From Mycolicibacterium pyrenivorans (GTDB taxonomy: Bacteria; Actinomycetota; Actinomycetes; Mycobacteriales; Mycobacteriaceae), in contig NZ_JACKSH010000121.1 of NCBI RefSeq assembly GCF_025821625.1, forward strand, positions 1 through 44,333: a stretch of DNA of 44,333 nt. Direction: 5' to 3'. Positions 17,141 through 25,455 of this stretch are shown one piece after another. A model generated the notes under the pieces. The model was not told the origin of the DNA. It did no database searches and was given only the letters and a program-made list of their open reading frames with translations. The position numbers and the translations under genes are program-made. Every line of letters begins with the position of its first letter. The stretch's first letter is position 1.

Positions 17141-17469
17141 CAGAGGTATAGCGCCGGACCGCCTGCGCACACGACAGTCGACGTCAAGCAGCGTCGACGA
17201 CGCCCGACCGCCTTCGGCCGTCACTCGGTGCATCTGCGCATGGAAGTAAAACAAGCTGCGCACTTGTCCCCACCTGTCCGCGCTCGATGCGGACAGATGG
17301 CGAATTTGACTGCTTTTAAGGATCTTTCGAGCTAATTGGGCGATCGTGGTGGACGGTTCGTCCGGGATTCCCATACTCTCCAATCCATCGGCACAAAGCC
17401 GACGCGACCCGTCAAACGGGAAGGGTCGCGAGCATCACTGTCGGATGGATAGCGAGGAGGTGAATCACA
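17141..17469. promoter_or_regulatory. Gene-free leader upstream of the excisionase with two hairpins
   Basis: No gene is credible here. An 8-bp inverted repeat, CTGTCCGC/GCGGACAG, lies at 17274-17281 and 17289-17296 with a 7-base loop. A second, CGCGACCC/GGGTCGCG, lies at 17403-17410 and 17423-17430, and its loop contains a competing stem CCCGT-CAA-ACGGG (17408-17420). The second structure is about 25 bases before the excisionase ribosome site. These could be operators, a terminator, or alternative leader folds; the sequence does not decide. Confidence 0.45.
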
Positions 17470-17652
17470 GTGAATAGCAAAAGTTTTGATGCACTCCCGC
17501 TACTTCTCCCTGTTCCCCAGGCGGCCAAGCTACTTGGTATCAGCCGCGCGTCGGCGTACCGTCTCGCGGCCACAGGAGAACTGCCGTCCCGGCGCCTCGG
17601 CGGCCGCATCTATATCGTCACTTCAGAACTTCGCGAGCTCGTCGCAGCATGA
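17470..17652 (+). CDS. Excisionase-like helix-turn-helix protein
   Basis: A 60-residue protein, LLLPVPQAAKLLGISRASAY followed by RLAATGELPSRRLGGRIYIV, is a MerR/excisionase-type winged helix-turn-helix. It is the typical small DNA-bending partner coded just before a tyrosine integrase. The GTG start at 17470 has a strong GGAGGTGA site about 6 bases upstream. The integrase begins about 90-125 bp downstream, so the two are probably co-transcribed. Direct action as a recombination directionality factor is inferred from context. Confidence 0.85.
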   Translation: MNSKSFDALPLLLPVPQAAKLLGISRASAYRLAATGELPSRRLGGRIYIVTSELRELVAA

Positions 17653-17740
17653 CCCAGTCCAAAGCCCTGTGCTTACCCGCAGCGGAAGCTCGCCTCGTGT
17701 TGCCTCCGCGGCCGACGAGACGTGACGTCTCCCGCGTCCA

Positions 17741-19174
17741 ATGGTCTGGCAGACTCCAATGGCAGGAGCATTCGCGGTGAGCCCCGAAACGGCCGGCCAC
17801 GTCGATGGCGAGGCGCAGCCGGTCAAGCGCACGCGCCGAGCAGAGCCGATCACCAAGAGATCGTCGAAGAACGGCTTGGTCACCTACGAGTTTCGTGCAG
17901 ACGTCGGCAGCAAGCCTGACGGCAGTCGGGATCGCCGCCGGTTTACCTACCGAACTTTGGCTGAGGCGAAGCGCGAATACCGTCGCATCACAACGGAAGT
18001 CGCCGCAGGTCAATATACAAAGAGATCAGTCATTACTGTCGCTGAAGCGTGCGACGAATGGCTGGCTGGACGCCGCGGGGTCCGTAGCGTGACCCTCCAG
18101 GGCTACACCCACGACCTCGCCGCAGTACGCCGATTCCTGGGCAGCAAGAAGCTGCAGCAGCTGACCAAAGCCGACGGCGACGCGCTAGTTGACTGGATGC
18201 TCACAAAGGGCCGCAGCTCACGAAAGCGATCCCGCCCGGGCAGTCTGGCGGGACGCGTCACGGAACAGATCGCGAAACACCCCGAGGGCGTCTCCGCAGC
18301 AAGCCTCGCGGCTGCCTATCCCGGTGAGGACGTCCACACCTGCTTGGCAGGTCTGCTCCGAGCCAGTCGCGTCACCCGGCTGCGCCGAGGCGTCTACGCC
18401 ATCAATACAGTGAAGCCAGAGGGGTCGTCTGTGCGCGGGGTCAAACCCGTAACTGTCCGCTCGACACTGACCACCTTCGGAATGGTCGTTCAGTCTTTCG
18501 TCGACCAGGGCGCACTCCCGCGAAACGTCGTCGCGCTCGTAGAGCGCCCGGCCGATGAACTCATTGAGGACAAGCCCGAGACCTCGAAATCCTGGACTCC
18601 CGCCGAGGTCCAGAAGTTCCGCGCCTCGATACGCAACGACAGATTATTCGCCTGCTGGCTCCTGAGCTGCTACGGGCTTCGCCGCTCCGAGGTCCTCGGT
18701 ATCCGGTGGTCTGCAGTTGACGGCGACACGTTGTCGATCCGCCGCAGCCGCGTCGCGGTTGGCAAAGAGACCATCGAGGGAATGCCAAAGTCCCGCCGTA
18801 GCCTTCGGGAACTACCGCTGCCCGCCGAGCTGGCGAGCGCGCTGGAAGACCTCAAGACGCGCCAGCAAGACGAAGCCAAAGCCTTCGGCATTCCATGGTC
18901 GGACGACGGTCTGGTCGCGGTACGCGAGGACGGCTCCCCGATCCGCCACGAGTGGTACTCCGACGAATTTCAGCGACTTCGTGAACGTGCCGGCCTACGC
19001 CGCATCCACCTCAAGGGTCTGCGTAACACCAGCGTCAGCCTGATGCTTGCCGGCGGTTTGCCGGTACATGTCGTCGCAGCGTGGCACGGCCACGATCCGG
19101 CAGTATCACTATCGATCTACTCCGACGCCCAGCGCGAAGACCTTCGCATAGCCGGCGCCGCTCTCTTCGGCTGA
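17741..19174 (+). CDS. Tyrosine site-specific integrase with an inserted winged-helix segment
   Basis: Up to 477 residues. The longest start is ATG 17741; GTG 17777 has a better-placed AGGAG site and gives 465. Residues about 45-95 are an arm-type DNA-binding domain (TYEFRADVGSKPDGSRDRRR). The core-binding domain (residues 100-155, resuming near 235) is split by about 55 residues that read as a winged helix (GRVTEQIAKHPEGVSAASLA, RVTRLRRGVYAI). The catalytic domain has R314 (YGLRRSEVLG), K350, R428, H451 and Y460 (SLSIYSDA); the first His of the HxxR motif appears replaced by Lys (KGLRNT). It would integrate the element at the nearby tRNA-Pro. It lies 2.6 kb from that tRNA, whereas integrases usually sit next to the attachment site. 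Confidence 0.92.
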   Translation: MVWQTPMAGAFAVSPETAGHVDGEAQPVKRTRRAEPITKRSSKNGLVTYEFRADVGSKPDGSRDRRRFTYRTLAEAKREYRRITTEVAAGQYTKRSVITVAEACDEWLAGRRGVRSVTLQGYTHDLAAVRRFLGSKKLQQLTKADGDALVDWMLTKGRSSRKRSRPGSLAGRVTEQIAKHPEGVSAASLAAAYPGEDVHTCLAGLLRASRVTRLRRGVYAINTVKPEGSSVRGVKPVTVRSTLTTFGMVVQSFVDQGALPRNVVALVERPADELIEDKPETSKSWTPAEVQKFRASIRNDRLFACWLLSCYGLRRSEVLGIRWSAVDGDTLSIRRSRVAVGKETIEGMPKSRRSLRELPLPAELASALEDLKTRQQDEAKAFGIPWSDDGLVAVREDGSPIRHEWYSDEFQRLRERAGLRRIHLKGLRNTSVSLMLAGGLPVHVVAAWHGHDPAVSLSIYSDAQREDLRIAGAALFG

Positions 19175-19254
19175 TATCTCGTTCTACCCGGCCATATAGG
19201 ACATAAAGAGTGCTCGGCCAACAGCCTGCAAAGCAGGACACACTGGCCCTGCAG

Positions 19255-20520
19255 CTAACCAGCCGCAAAATAGGCGCTTCGCCAGATTGAGAATTCTGTC
19301 TCAGCTGTATGACTGTTCGCTTCGATGAGTTCGACTATCGTGTCGTGGGCCTTTTTCGATGCGTATAAGTCAACCGAACCTCGACTCACCAGCAAAGACA
19401 CGGTATTCGGATACTTTTTCCACTTGCCGACCAGCTGTTTCGGGAGGGTAGTCATGATGCCTTCAAGAGCGCGGCGCGCGCTTTCGACTTCCTCCTGTGT
19501 TGGGCGAAATCCGCTGTGGATCATCCTATTTCTGACCTCCGCAATGCGCACCCGCCAGTCAAAGGCGAACCCCGGCTTGTCCACCGACCAGGAGCCGCCA
19601 AGCCTGTGACAGAGCGACGTCAGCATCTTGGTGACGCTCATATCGCGATAGAAGTGTGCTGCATCTATGGCGCTCGTACCGTCTTCCCACGCGAGGGCGA
19701 GAGTGTGGTTCACGATCGCAAGCTCACAGGCTGTCGCATAGGCGAAAAGGGCTCCACTGTCGTCGCCGTAGAATTTGGCCGAATCACCTCGTTTGATGTG
19801 GTCGTACACAACGGCCCCAAGCCTGCCCCAGGTGATCTGGCCGAACGCTTCCCCGATCATGTCTCGGACAGGGCCCGGAGCCATGGGTTGCATCAGACTG
19901 CGGTTTATGAGTTCATCGCTGAAGATGTCGTATCTTTCGTCGCTCCATCGAAGTGTTCGGCCGCTTTCTACGTGGGCGTAGCGGACTGGGATTACAGGCG
20001 GCAATCGGCCATAAGTTAAGTCTCTAACCGGTGCATCGGTTCCCATCCGGACCGCCCGTATCCATTCAGCGAGAACCCAGTGCGTAAAGGTGAGTGCTCC
20101 GACGGTGCCGGCTGGCGGCGACAGCGCGGAGTCCCGTGATTTCACCGGTAGGACGACTACTACAACCGACCGCCGCTGGCCAACCGACCTCGGCAAGTCA
20201 TCTCGCGCGGCGTCCGAAACGGCGCCAGTGGCGTTGTTCAGTACCTGCTCGGCTATTGAGTAGTCCTCCAGCACAGGCTGAATCGCCCAAGGGCGTTGAA
20301 CCCACTTGGTCATGATGGTGTAAGGACACACCATCCAGCTACCGGCCAGTATCGGGGCTCCCCCACCTCGGTTGTCAAAGAACTCGTCGACGATGGAAAT
20401 CGGGAATATGCCTTCGAGCGGCAATTGGTCAGGCAAAACTAGGCTCAACGCGAGACAGCCGCTGTAGATGTTGTTGTCAAACCAATCCGCAGATAAGCCA
20501 TCAGAATCGGAAGCCGGCAT
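19255..20520 (-). CDS. Probable HEPN-domain ribonuclease, possible defence protein
   Basis: With ATG 20520 (after a GAGG site 8 bases away) the protein has 421 residues. Residues about 255-355 form a helical domain (GALFAYATACELAIVNHTLA ... HFYRDMSVTKMLTSL ... IAEVRNRMIHSGFRPTQEEV) that fits the HEPN fold: a long helix, a second helix, and then the RNxxxH ribonuclease motif, R330-N-R-M-I-H335, coded at 19516-19533. HEPN proteins are common effectors in anti-phage and toxin-antitoxin systems. The N-terminal 250 residues match nothing I know. It is transcribed toward the integrase and away from the gene at 20710. Base composition looks AT-richer than the core. Family call moderate, role inferred. 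Confidence 0.7.
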   Translation of the reverse strand: MPASDSDGLSADWFDNNIYSGCLALSLVLPDQLPLEGIFPISIVDEFFDNRGGGAPILAGSWMVCPYTIMTKWVQRPWAIQPVLEDYSIAEQVLNNATGAVSDAARDDLPRSVGQRRSVVVVVLPVKSRDSALSPPAGTVGALTFTHWVLAEWIRAVRMGTDAPVRDLTYGRLPPVIPVRYAHVESGRTLRWSDERYDIFSDELINRSLMQPMAPGPVRDMIGEAFGQITWGRLGAVVYDHIKRGDSAKFYGDDSGALFAYATACELAIVNHTLALAWEDGTSAIDAAHFYRDMSVTKMLTSLCHRLGGSWSVDKPGFAFDWRVRIAEVRNRMIHSGFRPTQEEVESARRALEGIMTTLPKQLVGKWKKYPNTVSLLVSRGSVDLYASKKAHDTIVELIEANSHTAETEFSIWRSAYFAAG

Positions 20521-20709
20521 GCCACAAACCTCGCTTTTCGGACGAACGGAGCGCGGGGACGACCCTAGTTGACACTCCGATTTGTCGCATTCACACGATG
20601 TGGTCGTTGGGCCTGCCATCGGTAGGCAGCGCGCATCAGGCAGCCCGACAGCACGGAGTTCGGAGAGGGGGGAGCCGGAAATCGCTCCAATCCTGCGTCT
20701 CCCCCAAAG
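20521..20709. promoter_or_regulatory. Divergent promoter region of the HEPN gene pair
   Basis: A 189-bp gap separates the start of the HEPN gene (20520, minus) and the unknown gene (20710, plus). Both promoters must lie here if the proposed starts are right. I could not assign convincing -35/-10 pairs. Confidence 0.4.
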
Positions 20710-21474
20710 GTGGCGCATATCGGCACAGCAGCTCGGCCGATCGTGTCAGCTGCTAATGAGAAGATTGACCGCGTGGACCCCTTTACCGGCGTACAAATCG
20801 CAGGCCAGGTAGCGCGGGCGTACCTGCGTCGATCGCGAGTGACTGTCACAGTCAACGAGCATTACGACACGTTTAGTGACTGCGCCAGCGACAGCGGGGT
20901 TAAGAGCTTCTTCTTCCCGGTGGATTCGCCGGCAAAGCTCACACCATTGCCAGACAAGAGCGACAGGTGGATATACAGCAAGCCGTACGATTGGGTCGTC
21001 AAGAATAGGGGCCGCGAGCTCGGGAGTACGGTTTTCGAGTTCGCAGTTCAATCGCTCAACGCCACAGTGGGACTGATTGGTGGAAAACCCGTTGTCTATC
21101 CTGGCATCGATGAAGTATCCGGCATAGAGGTGTGTCCACCGCCTGCCGGCGGACCAACATCAGGAAGCTTTCTGAGCGTGTCCCTAGACGACGAGACCAT
21201 GGACTGTCGCGTAGGCGACAATCCTGGTGCACCGTCGATCCCGTTCCGCTATCAAATCCGCCAGGGTGACACCGAGATATTCCGTGTGTATGCCCATGCC
21301 AAAAGGCCGTGCGTCTGGTTCCTGAAGCTTATTTTCGTGGTGAACGGCACGAAGGTCGAATACGACGTCCGACGCGAAAACGGAGAGGATTTCGTTACGC
21401 TCCCGCGGGACTACACAGGGATCACTGCGTCGTACGAATGGACTTCAGGTCGATACGAAGAGGCGCGGCGCTAG
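20710..21474 (+). CDS. Unknown protein divergent from the HEPN gene
   Basis: Up to 254 residues from GTG 20710; GTG 20743 and GTG 20773 (VDPFTGVQIAGQVARAYLRR) are alternative starts. No signal peptide or membrane helix is seen. The protein looks mainly beta-stranded, with aromatic-rich segments (DRWIYSKPYDWVVKNRG, FLKLIFVVNGTKVEYDV, GITASYEWTSGRYEEARR). I do not recognise the family. Being divergent from a probable HEPN effector inside the same small cargo, it could be a sensor, an inhibitor or an unrelated passenger. It has stop codons only at its end and coding-like composition, so it is likely real. Confidence 0.65.
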   Translation: MAHIGTAARPIVSAANEKIDRVDPFTGVQIAGQVARAYLRRSRVTVTVNEHYDTFSDCASDSGVKSFFFPVDSPAKLTPLPDKSDRWIYSKPYDWVVKNRGRELGSTVFEFAVQSLNATVGLIGGKPVVYPGIDEVSGIEVCPPPAGGPTSGSFLSVSLDDETMDCRVGDNPGAPSIPFRYQIRQGDTEIFRVYAHAKRPCVWFLKLIFVVNGTKVEYDVRRENGEDFVTLPRDYTGITASYEWTSGRYEEARR

Positions 21475-21545
21475 TCACCTGAACTGAGCTTCGAGCCCGC
21501 CGCCGCAACATAGTTCGAAAATACGCCTCTGGCCGCGAGGGGTTC

Positions 21546-21733
21546 GCGCGTCGGCCTACGCCGCATCCACCTCAAGGGTCCTCAACATTAGCGTCAGCCT
21601 GATGCTGGCCGGCGGTTTGCCGGTGCACGTCGTGGCAGCGTGGCACGGCCACGATCCGGCAGTCTCGCTGTCGATCTACTCCGACGCCCAGCGGGACGAC
21701 CTGCGCGCTGCCGGCGCCGCCCTCTTCGGATAG
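21546..21733 (+). pseudogene. Remnant of a second integrase (3' end, frameshifted)
   Basis: This stretch repeats the last 190 bases or so of the intact integrase at high identity: CGGCCTACGCCGCATCCACC occurs in both. A 2-base deletion near 21580 (GGTCCTCAACATTAGC against GGTCTGCGTAACACCAGC) breaks the frame. Downstream of it the frame still encodes LMLAGGLPVHVVAAWHGHDP and ends SDAQRDDLRAAGAALFG. Silent differences (for example CTGGCC for CTTGCC) show it is a diverged relative, not a fresh duplication. It lies about 115 bp from the tRNA-Pro 3' end, where an integrase is expected, and so marks an older insertion at this site. Confidence 0.9.
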
Positions 21734-21807
21734 GTCTGGCCCCGCTAGAATTCCCTTGGGACACTGCTGGCCCATTGGCTCAAAATCAAATGAAACCACC
21801 GAAACAG

Positions 21808-21841
21808 AAAACCCGCTCCGACACTGGTCAGAGCGGGTTTT
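21808..21841. terminator. Bidirectional-looking intrinsic terminator beside tRNA-Pro
   Basis: Perfect 11-bp arms, AAAACCCGCTC (21808-21818) and GAGCGGGTTTT (21831-21841), enclose a 12-base loop. T runs follow on both strands. It ends transcription of the minus-strand tRNA-Pro, which finishes 7 bases away, and could stop read-through from the mobile element. Confidence 0.85.
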
Positions 21842-21847
21842 TCGTTG

Positions 21848-21921
<74 letters not shown>

Positions 21922-22037
21922 CGGTGCCTCCGGGATCGCCGGTAGGCGGTCGAAAGCCTACCTCAGGCCCTCGCCGAGATTGAAACCGCCGGGTCGCGAC
22001 CCGCGTCGTGTCCGTTGCCGCGCCTACCCTCGGGCTG

Positions 22038-23519
22038 ATGAGCGACGACACTCCCCTGTGGCTGTTCGCCGACCAGCTCGGCCCGGCGGTGCACGGCGGT
22101 GAGCACGCTCACCGTGAGGTCCTGCTCGTCGAGGCCACCTCGGCCCTGGCCAAGCGCCGCTATCACCGACAGAAGCTGCACATCGTGCTGTCGGCGCTGC
22201 GTCACGCGCAACGAGATCTCGGCGGCCGCGCCACCCTGCTCGAGGCCGACACCTACACCGACGCGCTTCGCCGCTTCAAACGGCCAGTCCTCGTCCACGA
22301 ACCCACCTCGCACGCCGCCGAACAGTTCGTGCACCGGCTCCGCGACAAGGGGCTTGTCGCCGACATCCTGCCCACGCCGACCTTCGCCCTGTCCCGCAAG
22401 GACTTCCGGGGATGAGCCGGTGACCGCACCCGGTTCCGCATGGAGGACTTCTACCGCGAGCAGCGGCGCCGGTTCGACATCCTGATGGACGGCTCCGACC
22501 CCGTCGGCAACCGCTGGAACTTCGACGAGGACAACCGCGAACCACCACCCAAGAAACAGTCGACGCTGGGGTTGCCCGCCCCGTATCGACCCCGCGAGGA
22601 CGACATCGACGACCAGGTCCGCCGCGACCTCGACCGGATGAGCCTCGACACCGTCGGCGTGGACGGACCGCGACTGTTCGCCGTCACCCCCGCCGAGGCC
22701 AGACGCGCGCTGACCCGTTTCGTCGACCACCGCCTGCCCGCCTTCGGCCGCTACGAGGACGCCATCATGCGCGACGACTGGGCGATGTCGCACTCCCTGC
22801 TGTCGGTGCCGCTCAACCTCGGCGTGCTGCACCCCCTCGACGCCGTCGAGGCGGCCGAGCGCGCCTACCGCGAGCACAAGGCCCCGCTGGCCGCGGTCGA
22901 GGGTTTCATCCGGCAGATCCTCGGCTGGCGCGAATACATGTGGCACCTGTACTGGCACTTCGGCCCCGGCTACACCGACAACAACGAACTCGCGGCACGC
23001 ACCCCACTGCCGACCTGGTGGAAGGATCTCGACGCCGACGCGGTGACCGCCCAGTGCCTGCACCACGCACTGAAAGGTGTCCGGGACCGCGGCTGGACCC
23101 TTCACATCCAGCGGCTCATGGTGCTCGGCAGCCACGCCCTGCAGCGCGGGTACCGCCCCGACGAGCTCACCGAATGGTTCGCCACCGCCTACGTCGACGG
23201 ATTCCGGTGGGTCATGCCCACCAACGTCGTCGGCATGAGCCAGCACGCCGACGGCGGCCTGCTGGCCACCAAGCCCTACACCTCCGGCGGCGCCTACATC
23301 AACAAGATGAGCGACCACTGCGGCGACTGCGACTACGACCCGAAGAAACGCCTCGGCGAGGACGCGTGCCCCTTCACCGCCGGCTACTGGGCGTTCACCC
23401 ACCGCCACCGCGACCTGCTGGCCCGCAACAACCGCACCCGTCGCGCGGTGTCGTCCATGGACCGGCTCACCGACCTCGACGCGGTGCTGGAGCAGGAGTC
23501 AGCGCGTGACCGGTTCTGA
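22038..23519 (+). pseudogene. Cryptochrome/photolyase-family gene (FeS type) interrupted by an in-frame TGA
   Basis: Two adjacent frames form one gene of about 493 codons: MSDDTPLWLFADQLGPAVHG to KDFRG, a TGA at 22413-22415, then AGDRTRFRMEDFYREQRRRF onward in the same frame. Family members have a Trp (TGG) where the TGA stands. The C-terminal part has the FAD-binding core and the Cys set of bacterial FeS cryptochromes/photolyases (SDHCGDCDYDP and DACPF), which repair (6-4) photoproducts. If the stop is real, only a 125-residue antenna-domain fragment is made, unless the second part starts at ATG 22440. Sequencing error, recent mutation and read-through are all open. The 3' end overlaps the convergent permease gene by 21 bp. 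Confidence 0.85.
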
Positions 23520-24425
23520 CTCGCTGTCACCCGCCGCTACGGCACCGGACTCCGGCGCGAATCGCGGTGCGCTCGACACCCGCCAGGCGTAGATCACCAG
23601 CGACACCCACGCCACGACGATCAGCGAGTAGATCGCCGTCGACCACGGCCAGTGAATGTCGAAGAAGTGCACCAGCTTCTGGCTGTTGGTCAACACCACG
23701 ACGCCACCCACCACGGTGCCCAGCAACGCCGGGCTGACCCGGCTCACCAGCCACGCGGCGAACGGGGCGGCGATCACGCCGCCGACCATCAGGCCCACGA
23801 CCACCGGCCAGTTCTCCAGGAACTCCTGCCGCAGCCCGATCAGAAAGCCCAGCGAGGCCGACACCGACACCAGGAACTCCGACGCGCTCACCGAACCGAT
23901 GACGGTCCTCGGCGCGGTCTTGCCCTGTGACAGCAGCGTGCTCGTCGTCACCGGCCCCCACCCACCGCCACCGGAGGCGTCGATGAAGCCGCCGAATAAT
24001 CCAAGCGGGGCAAGGAATTTCGCGCTGTGGCTGGTTCCCTTCCCGCCGAAGGTCAGCGGTGTCCGCAGCGAGAACCGCAGCAGTACGTAGATGCCGATGG
24101 CCACCAGGATCGCGGCCATCAGAGGGGCGGCGTGCTCGGTGGACAGCGACGACAGCACCGTCGCGCCGAAGAACGCCCCGACCGCTCCCGGTCCGCCGAG
24201 CTTGGCGACCAACGCCCAGTCGATGTTCTTGAACTTCCAGTGCGACAGTCCGGAGGCGAACGTGGTGCCGACCTCGGCGAGATGCACCGCGGCGCTTGCC
24301 TGGGCTGCACCGACGCCGGACAGCACCAGCAGCGTCGTGGCGGTGATGCCGAACGCCATGCCCAGCGCGCCGTCGACCAACTGGGCTCCGACGCCGACAA
24401 GCGTGAAGATGAGAAGCGAACGCAT
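23499..24425 (-). CDS. TauE/SafE-family sulfite/sulfonate exporter
   Basis: A 308-residue membrane protein with about eight hydrophobic segments and the two internally similar halves of TauE/SafE permeases (VDGALGMAFGITATTLLVLS; GGFIDASGGGGWGPVTTSTL). Family members export sulfite, sulfonates or related organic anions. The ATG at 24425 follows a long leader (24426-24636) that holds a short ORF with adjacent Cys codons and a hairpin, so sulfur or cysteine control is possible. A second member of the same family lies upstream on the same strand. The C-terminus is acidic and overlaps the photolyase end by 21 bp. Confidence 0.9.
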   Translation of the reverse strand: MRSLLIFTLVGVGAQLVDGALGMAFGITATTLLVLSGVGAAQASAAVHLAEVGTTFASGLSHWKFKNIDWALVAKLGGPGAVGAFFGATVLSSLSTEHAAPLMAAILVAIGIYVLLRFSLRTPLTFGGKGTSHSAKFLAPLGLFGGFIDASGGGGWGPVTTSTLLSQGKTAPRTVIGSVSASEFLVSVSASLGFLIGLRQEFLENWPVVVGLMVGGVIAAPFAAWLVSRVSPALLGTVVGGVVVLTNSQKLVHFFDIHWPWSTAIYSLIVVAWVSLVIYAWRVSSAPRFAPESGAVAAGDSESEPVTR

Positions 24426-24444
24426 GGCTGCTTTCAGGGATGGC

Positions 24445-24462
24445 GGTCACCGCACGGCGACC
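24445..24462 (-). promoter_or_regulatory. Hairpin in the tauE leader
   Basis: GGTCGCCGTGCGGTGACC (minus strand) folds into a stem of about seven pairs with a four-base loop, 20 bases before the exporter ATG and about 20 bases after the end of the short upstream ORF. It could hide or expose the translation start depending on ribosome position. This is inference from placement only. Confidence 0.3.
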
Positions 24463-24482
24463 TCAGGACGAATGGGTACGCG

Positions 24483-24596
24483 TCAGGGACGCGGACAACA
24501 CCACTCGTCGAATGCCATCAACCGGCGTGACGGCCAGAACGGCTCGAGCGCGGACACGTCAGACGGCGCCGGCGCGACCGCCACGCATACCGTCAT
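24483..24596 (-). CDS. Candidate 37-residue upstream ORF with a Cys-Cys pair
   Basis: The ATG at 24596, after an AGGA six bases upstream, opens MTVCVAVAPAPSDVSALEPF and ends DEWCCPRP. The stop is 57 bases before the TauE/SafE exporter start. Mycobacteria are known to use short ORFs ending in Cys runs as cysteine-sensing attenuators before sulfur genes. This one has only two adjacent Cys codons (24495-24500) plus one near its start, and I see no -10 box that would make it leaderless. It may be chance. Confidence 0.25.
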   Translation of the reverse strand: MTVCVAVAPAPSDVSALEPFWPSRRLMAFDEWCCPRP

Positions 24597-24636
24597 CGAC
24601 ATTCCTCACCGTTTGAGCTCACGAACCTCGGACAGA

Positions 24637-25419
24637 CTACAGGGTCAACAGCCGATACAGCCCAATCAATCCCACCACCACGATCACGGCACGCAACACC
24701 GCCGGCGAGAGCCGCCGCCCGTAGTGCGCGCCGACGAATCCGCCGATGAGTGAACCCACTGCGATCAGGCCCGCCGCACCCCAGCTGATCCGGTCGAACG
24801 CCACCACCGTGTACGCCACCGCCGCGACCACGTTGACCACCAGCGACAGCAGATTCTTGGCGGCGTTCATCCGCTGCATGTCCTCGGGCAGCAGCGCCCC
24901 CATCGCCGCGATCAGCAAAATCCCCTGGGCGGCGGTGAAGTAGCCGCCGTACACCCCCACCGCGAACGTGGCCGCGACCAACGCCGTCATCCGTCCCGCC
25001 GACACGTGATCGACGGAGCGCCCGGCGGCCTCGGCCCGGACACGCGCCCAGGCCTGGATCCGCGGCCCGACCACCACCAGCGCCAGGGCGAGCACCAGCA
25101 GGACGGGAACGACCTGGATGAACACCTTCTCCGGCAGGTGCAGCAGCAGCCAGGCACCCGCACCGGCGCCCATGAACGACGCCGGGAGCTGCCATCTCAG
25201 CCGGTCCCACTGGCCGCGGAGTTCGCGGCGGTACCCCCAGGTTCCCGACACACCGCCGGCGACGAGGCCGACGGCGTTGGACATCGTCGCCGTCACCGGC
25301 GGATACCCGAGCGCCACCAACGTCGGGAAGGTGATCAGCGTGCCGGACCCGACGATGGCGTTGATCGCCCCGGCTCCCACACCCGCCAGCGCGATGAGGA
25401 CCATGTCGACGACGGGCAC
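24637..25419 (-). CDS. TauE/SafE-family membrane permease
   Basis: A 260-residue, strongly hydrophobic protein with about eight membrane segments and TauE/SafE signatures (GVGAGAINAIVGSGTLITFP near the N-terminus; VYGGYFTAAQGILLIAAMGA in the second half). The substrate is not readable from sequence; relatives move sulfite, sulfoacetate or similar anions. It starts 36 bp after der on the same strand, so it may be transcribed with the cmk-der operon. The paralogue 211 bp downstream is more distant than a recent duplicate would be. Confidence 0.9.
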   Translation of the reverse strand: MPVVDMVLIALAGVGAGAINAIVGSGTLITFPTLVALGYPPVTATMSNAVGLVAGGVSGTWGYRRELRGQWDRLRWQLPASFMGAGAGAWLLLHLPEKVFIQVVPVLLVLALALVVVGPRIQAWARVRAEAAGRSVDHVSAGRMTALVAATFAVGVYGGYFTAAQGILLIAAMGALLPEDMQRMNAAKNLLSLVVNVVAAVAYTVVAFDRISWGAAGLIAVGSLIGGFVGAHYGRRLSPAVLRAVIVVVGLIGLYRLLTL

Positions 25420-25455
25420 CCGAACACCTTAATGAGCGGATGGAGCACGCCGAAG

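Noticed and set aside
16814..17383. 189-residue minus-strand frame over the XRE gene
   Set aside because: It covers the XRE regulator on the opposite strand, and its only non-overlapping part has no recognisable domain or ribosome site.
1..21500. Search for a second copy of the tRNA-Pro 3' end marking the left attachment site
   Set aside because: By eye I found no matching stretch in this part, so the left boundary is probably outside the window; a computed repeat search could overturn this.
22940..23509. 189-residue Arg/Pro frame within the photolyase
   Set aside because: It is a shifted frame of a recognised gene with extreme Arg/Pro content.
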